DNA from: Bacilli bacterium
GTDB lineage: Bacteria; Bacillota_I; Bacilli_A; RF39; UBA660
Direction: 5' to 3'
DNA length: 64,000 nucleotides
Assembly: GCA_900772095.1 (NCBI GenBank)
Contig: CAAGQJ010000060.1
Span: forward strand, 47,026 to 111,025
Shown: positions 58,376 to 64,000 of the stretch, one piece after another
Numbering within the stretch: position 1 is the stretch's first letter
Layout of the letters: each line of letters starts with the position of its first letter
Position numbers and translations under genes: made by a program
Notes under the pieces: generated by a model
What the model was told of the DNA's origin: nothing
Databases searched by the model: none
The model's input: the letters and a program-made list of their open reading frames with translations, nothing else

Positions 58376-59134
58376 ATGGAAAGAGAAATTCTTATTGCAA
58401 ATACTAAAACTCAGAAGAGAAGTAAGATTACAACTAGTGCCACAACTCTTGGCGAACTTAAGACTGATCTTCGTGCTGCTGGCATTGATTTCAGTGGCAT
58501 GACTTTTACTGAAGGCATTTCTAAAACCCAGCTTCTCAGTGATGACACTCAGCTCCCGCAGAATGTAATGTATAAGGGTCAGCCTACCAACAATCTTATC
58601 ATTCTTCTCACCAATACTCAGAAGAACATTGCTTCTGGTGTTCTTAGTCGTAAGGAGGCTTATAACCTCATCAAGCAGAACTCTCTGGAGAATGCTGTTA
58701 AGATTGAGTTTGGTAGAAATTTCACTCAGGTTCCTACTCTTGACCTTATTAAATTCATTGAGGCTAATGTCAAGAAGTCTGAGGCTCCAAAGACAGAACC
58801 TACTGAGCAGCCTAAGAATGAACCTAAGGTGTCTGAACAGTCTGAACAGCTCAATCAATCTAAGGAATCTGAGACTTCCCTCATTCCCAAATCTACAATT
58901 CTGTCTGTTGACAGTACTCTCTTTATGCACATCAGTCTTCTTGTCAATGAAGGCATGCTCTCTGTTTCTGACTTGCAGAAGCTGGAAAGAAACATTCATA
59001 AGCTTGTCATAACTACGAGTGGTGAGCCAGAGAACACTGATAAGCTTATTGCTCAAGGTCAGAGTACTGCAACCTCTGACAATCTCATTGACGATGATGA
59101 CATTGATGACATCATTGATGACCTTGGTCTGTAA
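58376..59134 (+). CDS. Candidate ubiquitin-like (Ubl) protein with C-terminal extension
   Basis: 252 residues. Residues about 1-85 have a beta-grasp-like plan: strand, LGELKTDLRAAGIDFSGMTF, then DTQLPQNVMYKGQPTNNLII. The LPxN loop before the last strand and the L-x-x-L helix match the small ubiquitin-like proteins (protein C) of PRTRC-type operons as I remember them. About 165 more residues follow (helical part 87-135, P/E/S-rich linker, helix, acidic ending DDLGL), so no C-terminal GG is present and conjugation would need cleavage. The three genes after the next are E2-like, JAB and E1, which supports the call. Confidence 0.5.
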   Translation: MEREILIANTKTQKRSKITTSATTLGELKTDLRAAGIDFSGMTFTEGISKTQLLSDDTQLPQNVMYKGQPTNNLIILLTNTQKNIASGVLSRKEAYNLIKQNSLENAVKIEFGRNFTQVPTLDLIKFIEANVKKSEAPKTEPTEQPKNEPKVSEQSEQLNQSKESETSLIPKSTILSVDSTLFMHISLLVNEGMLSVSDLQKLERNIHKLVITTSGEPENTDKLIAQGQSTATSDNLIDDDDIDDIIDDLGL

Positions 59135-59220
59135 AACATAACTTTATATTTCCGTTTTGGTCATTGGGAGTAAGGACATCTGTCTTTGCTCCCTTTATTT
59201 TTGTTTTTAAAATAATTAGT

Positions 59221-60309
59221 ATGCAACATTCAGCAACTCCTATCCCTAATCCTGATCATCAAGAGGTTTGTGATATATATGAGGTCTTCAAGAACTTCTT
59301 TGGTGAGCAGTATGTTGATATTCAGGCTAAAGCAGACTCTTCTTATTATCTTATCTATGTTTGGTGGCCTAGTGTCACTGTCACCAATGAGTATAACAAG
59401 TCTGTTCACATTCAAGACCTCTATGCCAAGATTGAAATCGATGATAAAGGTCTCATTCCTTTTGAGTTCTCTGGCTTTCAGCTCAACAGGGCTACCTATT
59501 CTCAAGAACAGTTCCTTAGCAACTATATGCACAGTCATATAAGAGATATTCCTAAATATGATTTTACCCGATTTGAAAACCCTTGCCTTGGTAATGGACC
59601 TATCAGAAACACTATCAACACTCTTAAGATTGATTGTGACATTGCTGAATGGATGCTCTTCTGTCAGGAACTTTCCATGTATGTCACTGTTGAGTCTATC
59701 TCTGGAGGTCCTTGGCGCAGAATGGAGACTATAGGAAAGTCTACTATAGCTCCTAATTATACTGATTACAATTTCAATATGTCTGGTTTCATATACCCTG
59801 TTTTCTTTACTGATTTTATGAAGAAGAAGTTCATACAGTATTATCTTACTCATGGACATCTTTCTCTTAGTTTCCGTAATGGTCAGTTTATTTGTGGCAT
59901 GCCTTTCTATAAGTTCATCATTGATATAAGCAATGCTTTCATCAGTTATTGCAATACTGTTTTCACTACTGAATCCACTAAACAAAGACTTGTTGACAGC
60001 AGTTTGCTTAACTATCTTGTTGTCTCTAATGGAAAGTTTTATGTTACAAGAAACAATACAAATTTACAAGACTTAAATCGCTATAAAGGTAAGTTTGTAC
60101 TTGTCTTTAAAGGCAAACGCATTCTTACTACTATTACTAAATCTTCTATTAATGAGTTCTTTCCTGTCACTGTCATAAATCATTATATGGCTATGGATAT
60201 ACTGAAGAACATTCTCAAAGTAATTAATTATAGATATAAAAATGAACACAACAATAACAACACAACCCAAGATTCTCCCCAAACTTGTAAAAGGACAGTC
60301 TACATATAG
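59221..60309 (+). CDS. Candidate E2-like conjugating protein
   Basis: 362 residues from the ATG at 59221; an earlier ATG at 59164 would extend by 19 unlikely residues. The first 130 residues have a UBC-like plan: YYLIYVWWPSVTVTNEY, SVHIQDLYAKIEIDDKG, then NRATYSQEQFLSNYMHSHI and PCLGNGPI. The H-S-H plus C-L-G motif (Cys122 as candidate active site) is like the E2-type proteins of phage and PRTRC ubiquitin-like operons. The other 230 residues are not recognised. It overlaps the JAB gene by 68 bases. Confidence 0.5.
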   Translation: MQHSATPIPNPDHQEVCDIYEVFKNFFGEQYVDIQAKADSSYYLIYVWWPSVTVTNEYNKSVHIQDLYAKIEIDDKGLIPFEFSGFQLNRATYSQEQFLSNYMHSHIRDIPKYDFTRFENPCLGNGPIRNTINTLKIDCDIAEWMLFCQELSMYVTVESISGGPWRRMETIGKSTIAPNYTDYNFNMSGFIYPVFFTDFMKKKFIQYYLTHGHLSLSFRNGQFICGMPFYKFIIDISNAFISYCNTVFTTESTKQRLVDSSLLNYLVVSNGKFYVTRNNTNLQDLNRYKGKFVLVFKGKRILTTITKSSINEFFPVTVINHYMAMDILKNILKVINYRYKNEHNNNNTTQDSPQTCKRTVYI

Positions 60310-61483
60310 ACTCATTGTTCCTCAAAGTGTAGAGGAAAAGATTAGGTATCTTATCAGCAAATTTCCCACTACTGAATGGTCTGGAGTTCTTTTCTTTTCT
60401 CATGAAGGTTCTTTTGAGAATAATGATTTAGTCATCACTTGTGCTGATTTCTATCCTATGGACTTAGGCACATCTGGATGGACTGAGTTCCACATGTCTG
60501 AAGAGGTTGCAGCTTATATGGCTCAGAACATTGAACTGTTTGACTGTGACACTGGCTTGATACATTCTCATCATGCCTTAGGTGCCTTCTTCAGTGGTCA
60601 GGACAATCTTATGCTTCAGCAGGAAGGCAATGACACCAATTGCTTTGTATCTCTTGTTGTTGACACTAAAGGTACCTATGTTGCACGCATTACTCGTAAG
60701 GTACAGTCTAAGTCTGAGGTCACCGTCAAGTCTCTTGGCACTTCCTATGAGTTCTTTGGCAATGGTTCTAAGACCATCAGCAATGACTCTACTGAGTTGA
60801 CTAAGATTGTTGACAAGGAGTATATTGAGTATTTTGACTTACAGGTTGAACGTCATGAAGTCCCTAATACTCTGTCTTATCTTGACACTCGTTTTGCAGA
60901 AATTGAACTTAAGAAGAAAGATGCTGTAAAGACTTCTGTTGTCTCTCAGCAGACTAATGGTTTCAATCTAAAGTCTGAAACTGGTGATACTCAGTTCTTT
61001 GAATGGCTTCACCCTAAGGATATAAAAAATAATACTGTTCCACAGCAGACTTCTCTTGATTTCAAGGACACTCCTAAACAGGATACTGATAAAACAGAGA
61101 CTGAGTATGACTGGACCCCTGACCCTAAGAAAATTCATGAAGTAGTGGTTCACATAGTCACTCTCAATCTCATTCTTGATCCTAAGACCTTCAACTTTAA
61201 GCATTGGATTACACGTCACATGTTTAATGTTTATCAACGCATCTTTGGTAAGCCTGCTACTGTAGACAGTCTTCCCAATGCCTTCTGTGAATGGCGTGAC
61301 TTCATCATACAGTTCACTCTTGACCACTATGATGAACCCGATATTCCTTCTTATACGTATGATGAGTATGACATATTTACAAGTGTTGTTGCACAATCTA
61401 TTGTTGACGAACTTTCTGAATATGTTGATGATAATCCTTATATACAGCAATACATCGATACCCTTTACCAATATATTGTATAG
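60242..61483 (+). CDS. JAB/MPN isopeptidase (JAMM metalloprotease)
   Basis: 413 residues. The JAMM site is complete: Glu45 (EWSGVLFF), then IHSHHALGAFFSGQD with His108, His110, Ser118 and Asp121 (H-x-H-x7-S-x2-D). This metal site cleaves isopeptide or precursor bonds of ubiquitin-like proteins. After the domain (to about 155) there is a long charged linker (about 160-300) and a helical end. Here it could mature the Ubl (removing its extension) or reverse its attachment. Four bases before the E1 gene. Confidence 0.85.
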   Translation: MNTTITTQPKILPKLVKGQSTYRLIVPQSVEEKIRYLISKFPTTEWSGVLFFSHEGSFENNDLVITCADFYPMDLGTSGWTEFHMSEEVAAYMAQNIELFDCDTGLIHSHHALGAFFSGQDNLMLQQEGNDTNCFVSLVVDTKGTYVARITRKVQSKSEVTVKSLGTSYEFFGNGSKTISNDSTELTKIVDKEYIEYFDLQVERHEVPNTLSYLDTRFAEIELKKKDAVKTSVVSQQTNGFNLKSETGDTQFFEWLHPKDIKNNTVPQQTSLDFKDTPKQDTDKTETEYDWTPDPKKIHEVVVHIVTLNLILDPKTFNFKHWITRHMFNVYQRIFGKPATVDSLPNAFCEWRDFIIQFTLDHYDEPDIPSYTYDEYDIFTSVVAQSIVDELSEYVDDNPYIQQYIDTLYQYIV

Positions 61484-61486
61484 CTT

Positions 61487-62539
61487 ATGGAAACAAATGA
61501 TATTAATAATTCAAACAATAATGAGACTACTTCTCTCAATATTACCGATAATGATGTAAACGATATTCTTGAAGAAAATGGTATCACTGAAGATGATGGT
61601 ATCTTAGACCCTGAATTTGAAGAAATACCAGAAGAGAATTATTATGATGAAAATCAAGGAGAAGGAAATGATGATTTAGATATAGAATCTCTTCTTGGGG
61701 ACATGGATGAAGCAGAATCTACAGAGACCTCTTCTGTAGAACCTACTTTCCCTACAGAACCTATTTTCCCTACTCCACCTACAGAACATACCTCTACTCC
61801 TCTTCCTCTCAATTCCCCCTCTCTCCTTGTTGATGAAGCTACTACTCGTTTCTCTGGTGCATCATGGTTTGATGAAATACAGAAGTCTCGTGTCATTATT
61901 GCTGGCATAGGAGGTATTGGTTCTAATGTGGCTTTTCAGCTTGCACGTATGGCTCCTGCTAACATCACTCTCTATGATGATGATGTTGTAGAAAGAGTCA
62001 ATATGGCAGGACAGCTCTACAGCACCAATGATATTGGACAATATAAGGTTGATGCTATAGCTTCTATGATTTCTGCCTACACATTAGCCAGGCAGGTCAA
62101 TGCTGTTTCAAGTAAGTTCACTGACAGCACTGAGGCTGGTGACATCATGATTTGTGGATTTGACAACATGGCTGCACGAAAGATTTTCTACAATTCTTGG
62201 AAAAGACATATACAGACCTTGACTCCCGACAGTAGGGCTAAATGTCTCTTCCTTGATGGTAGATTGTCCATTGACACCTTACAGATTTTCTGCATTCAAG
62301 GTGATGATAAAGTTAGTATGGATAGGTATGAAACTGAGTTTCTCTTCTCTGATTTCCAGGCAGAACATACTGTATGTTCAATGAAGCAGACCACTTATCT
62401 TGCTTGTATGATTGGCTCTCTTATGGTAAATCTCTTTACCAATTTCATTGCCAATTCTCTTAACCCCATCATCCCTTATGATCTGCCTTTCTTCACTGAA
62501 TATGATTCTCCAAACATGTTATTCAAAACCCAAAGCTGA
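61487..62539 (+). CDS. E1/ThiF-type adenylyltransferase
   Basis: 350 residues. An acidic, proline-rich N-terminal part (1-115) is followed by a Rossmann fold: GIGGIGS (residues 140-146), LYDDDVVERVN with Asp166 and Asn172, Lys187, and CGFDN (Asp226, Asn227). HTVCSMKQTTYLACMIGS near 294-311 offers Cys297 and Cys307 as thiol candidates. The usual N-x-x-R-Q is VNMAGQ, so the arginine is missing. The enzyme would adenylate the Ubl C-terminus with ATP and pass it to the E2-like cysteine. TGATG junction with the next gene. Confidence 0.85.
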   Translation: METNDINNSNNNETTSLNITDNDVNDILEENGITEDDGILDPEFEEIPEENYYDENQGEGNDDLDIESLLGDMDEAESTETSSVEPTFPTEPIFPTPPTEHTSTPLPLNSPSLLVDEATTRFSGASWFDEIQKSRVIIAGIGGIGSNVAFQLARMAPANITLYDDDVVERVNMAGQLYSTNDIGQYKVDAIASMISAYTLARQVNAVSSKFTDSTEAGDIMICGFDNMAARKIFYNSWKRHIQTLTPDSRAKCLFLDGRLSIDTLQIFCIQGDDKVSMDRYETEFLFSDFQAEHTVCSMKQTTYLACMIGSLMVNLFTNFIANSLNPIIPYDLPFFTEYDSPNMLFKTQS

Positions 62540-63282
62540 TGAGAGATTTAAAATATATAATCCAAAGATGCTTTGAAGGATACTTTCAAGACTCCATCTT
62601 TCCTTTTAGGAACAATGTAATTCATAATTTTCAGTATATGAATGTCCCTATATTCAAGGATGTCTTTGAGCTTCCTGTATTTATGCTTGGAAAACTGTCT
62701 AATTGTAATCTACCTGTCACATCTGATGAGGTAGATTCTTTTACAGCATGTCTTAATTATACAGGTACAGAATCTAATTTCAAGACACTGTCTTCTAAGA
62801 TGCGTAATATATTGATAAATACATTTAATAGAGCGCGTCTTGTAAAAATACCATTAGATACTCAAGGCAAAGACTATTATTATGGTACATGTGGAGCTAT
62901 CTTCAATAAGAACCTCATGCCTGTCATGATTATGTCATGGCGGATTGAGAAGGTACAGCAGGACAATCCTGACAAATCTTTTGTGTATAAGTTCACTCAA
63001 CCTATCCTAAGGGTTTCTCCGTCTGTATTCACTGTTAAGGCTGATTCTCTCACACGATACATTATCAATCAGATAATCCCCAATGCTCTTAGAAACAGGT
63101 ATGATGCTCCTCATATATACAGCAATCCCCTGTTTCCTTCAACCTATGAGTCCTTCAATATCAAAGTGGATATAGGTGAGTTCCCATTTACTCTTCAAAA
63201 GGTCAATGCACCGTCTGTTTCCACAACAAATGAAGAACTTCTTAATGTAGCACTTGCTAATATTGATGAAATAGCAGAATGA
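62539..63282 (+). CDS. Protein linked to the ubiquitin-like cassette
   Basis: 247 residues of mixed helix and strand. First third helical with FELPVFMLGKL; middle with YYYGTCGAIFNKNLMPVMIM (possible strand hairpin with a cysteine); then a basic helical part. Coupled to the E1 gene by a 1-base overlap and to the UDG-like gene by ATGA, so it may be a target, an E3-like factor or a separate replication factor. Not recognised. Confidence 0.5.
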   Translation: MRDLKYIIQRCFEGYFQDSIFPFRNNVIHNFQYMNVPIFKDVFELPVFMLGKLSNCNLPVTSDEVDSFTACLNYTGTESNFKTLSSKMRNILINTFNRARLVKIPLDTQGKDYYYGTCGAIFNKNLMPVMIMSWRIEKVQQDNPDKSFVYKFTQPILRVSPSVFTVKADSLTRYIINQIIPNALRNRYDAPHIYSNPLFPSTYESFNIKVDIGEFPFTLQKVNAPSVSTTNEELLNVALANIDEIAE

Positions 63283-63902
63283 CAATACAACAGTATTTTG
63301 GTGATTGGTGTAAGGTCATTAACCTGAATGATGCCAATGCCATACTCAAAAGACTTGCATCTTCCAGACAGGTTATATATCCTTGTATTAAGGATATATT
63401 CAAGGCTTTTACCGTATGTTCTTTACACAATCTTAGGGTTGTCATCATTGGACAGGACCCTTCTACCTCACCCTCCCACTTTTCTCCTTACTTAGAAGTT
63501 CTTATGGAGTCTGTTATTGACTTCTCTCTTCCTCATGGAAGTATTATCTTTGACCCGAGTTTGGAGAAGTGGGAGTCACAGGGAGTACTCATGCTTAATG
63601 CTGCACTTTCTTGTGTTGCTGGCAAGACTGGGTCTCACATTCTGTTATGGCGACCTTTCATTAGGTCTTTTCTCACCAATCTCTCATCTCATACCAATGG
63701 CATTGTCTATGTCCTTATGGGGTCTGAGGCTCAAAGCTTTGTATCTTGCATCAATGGCAGATACAATCACATCCTGAAGACCAGACATCCCTCATGGTAC
63801 ATACAAAACCATCAACCTATGCCTTCTTCCCTATGGCATCACATCAACAGCATTCTCATAGGACAGAATGGTTATGGCATACAATGGTATGAAACAAATT
63901 AA
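63279..63902 (+). CDS. Uracil-DNA-glycosylase-like protein (family 1, divergent)
   Basis: 207 residues with the UDG order: VVIIGQDPS (Asp60 as catalytic base), QGVLMLNAALSCVAG, SHILLWRPF, and HPSW (His170) near the end. The usual tyrosine-histidine-glycine after GQDP is replaced by STS, and the leucine loop is HPSW instead of HPSP, so substrate choice may differ or activity may be low. UDG-type genes are part of the crAss replication set. Confidence 0.75.
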   Translation: MTIQQYFGDWCKVINLNDANAILKRLASSRQVIYPCIKDIFKAFTVCSLHNLRVVIIGQDPSTSPSHFSPYLEVLMESVIDFSLPHGSIIFDPSLEKWESQGVLMLNAALSCVAGKTGSHILLWRPFIRSFLTNLSSHTNGIVYVLMGSEAQSFVSCINGRYNHILKTRHPSWYIQNHQPMPSSLWHHINSILIGQNGYGIQWYETN

Positions 63903-63930
63903 GTAAAAAGTAATAATCAAAATTTCAATC

Positions 63931-63970
63931 AAAAGCTCATAAAGGCTCAAAAAGGCTTAGTAAGGCTTAA
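63931..63970. repeat. 10-bp-period AAGGCTTA array (array 5)
   Basis: Units AAAAGCTCAT, AAAGGCTCAA, AAAGGCTTAG and TAAGGCTTAA at 10-base spacing, 28 bases after the UDG-like stop. Confidence 0.8.
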
Positions 63971-64000
63971 TAAAAATTTAATCAAAAACAAAAAAAAAAC

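Noticed and set aside
57475..59985. Minus-strand frames of 161-251 codons under the primase, Ubl and E2-like genes
   Set aside because: Shadows caused by codon bias of the highly biased plus-strand genes; no start context or motif.
1..64000. Reassignment of TAG to glutamine in this genome
   Set aside because: TAG ends at least eight genes in both accessory and replication regions, no suppressor tRNA is visible, and only one in-frame TAG was noticed.
1..64000. CRISPR array
   Set aside because: No repeat-spacer pattern was seen; the 10-bp arrays have no spacers and are too short in period.

Overview
The window reads as part of the genome of a crAss-like phage (order Crassvirales) infecting a Bacteroidales host. 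Two things support this. First, a long block on the minus strand (about 1-30.8 kb) carries the crAss-type virion set: terminase large subunit, major capsid protein, ring/collar proteins, a 1398-residue muzzle protein, large cargo-like proteins and the start of a giant protein. Second, transcription signals look like Bacteroides: repeated TAnnTTTG -7 boxes, few Shine-Dalgarno sequences and A-rich leaders before ATG. Most virion transcripts are separated by hairpins.

Layout. 1-2.85 kb (-): start of a giant virion-type protein and a membrane protein. 2.9-7.0 kb (+): an island of four genes inserted among the minus-strand genes; three carry a domain that recurs twice more at 35.2 and 38.0 kb. 7.0-30.8 kb (-): virion assembly and packaging genes, interrupted at 17.9-18.5 kb by an internally deleted insertion sequence and host-type repeats. 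30.8-33.4 kb: tyrosine integrase beside a 3' tRNA-Arg fragment that looks like the phage attachment site. 32.8-34.8 kb: a lysis-type group (spanin-like protein, DUF5675 protein, HEYGH membrane metallopeptidase). 35-38.5 kb: two stand-alone small genes with long hairpin-rich leaders, and a RepL-like replication initiator with iteron-like repeats. 38.6-48.7 kb (+): a dense run of small, mostly unknown accessory genes, many coupled by ATGA overlaps and several broken by indels or a stop codon, plus decayed tRNA-like sequences. 48.84 kb: a complete tRNA-Arg(CCU). 49-64 kb (+): SF2 helicase, a protein with an HEIAH motif, DnaB-like helicase, RecA-fold ATPase, an SSB candidate, primase, then a ubiquitin-like conjugation cassette and a uracil-DNA-glycosylase-like protein.

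The most notable system is at 58.4-62.5 kb. A candidate ubiquitin-like protein, a candidate E2-like protein, a JAB/MPN isopeptidase with an intact JAMM motif and an E1/ThiF-type adenylyltransferase follow the primase in one tightly packed, co-directional run. Other unexplained structure includes 10-bp-period AAGGCTTA arrays at five intergenic or gene-end sites, a five-copy paralogous domain family, a duplicated leader element with covarying stems, and an integrase plus RepL combination suggesting two ways of persisting in the host.

All calls come from reading the sequence and remembered family features. No database search was run, so names of crAss structural proteins are assignments by size, order and sequence character.
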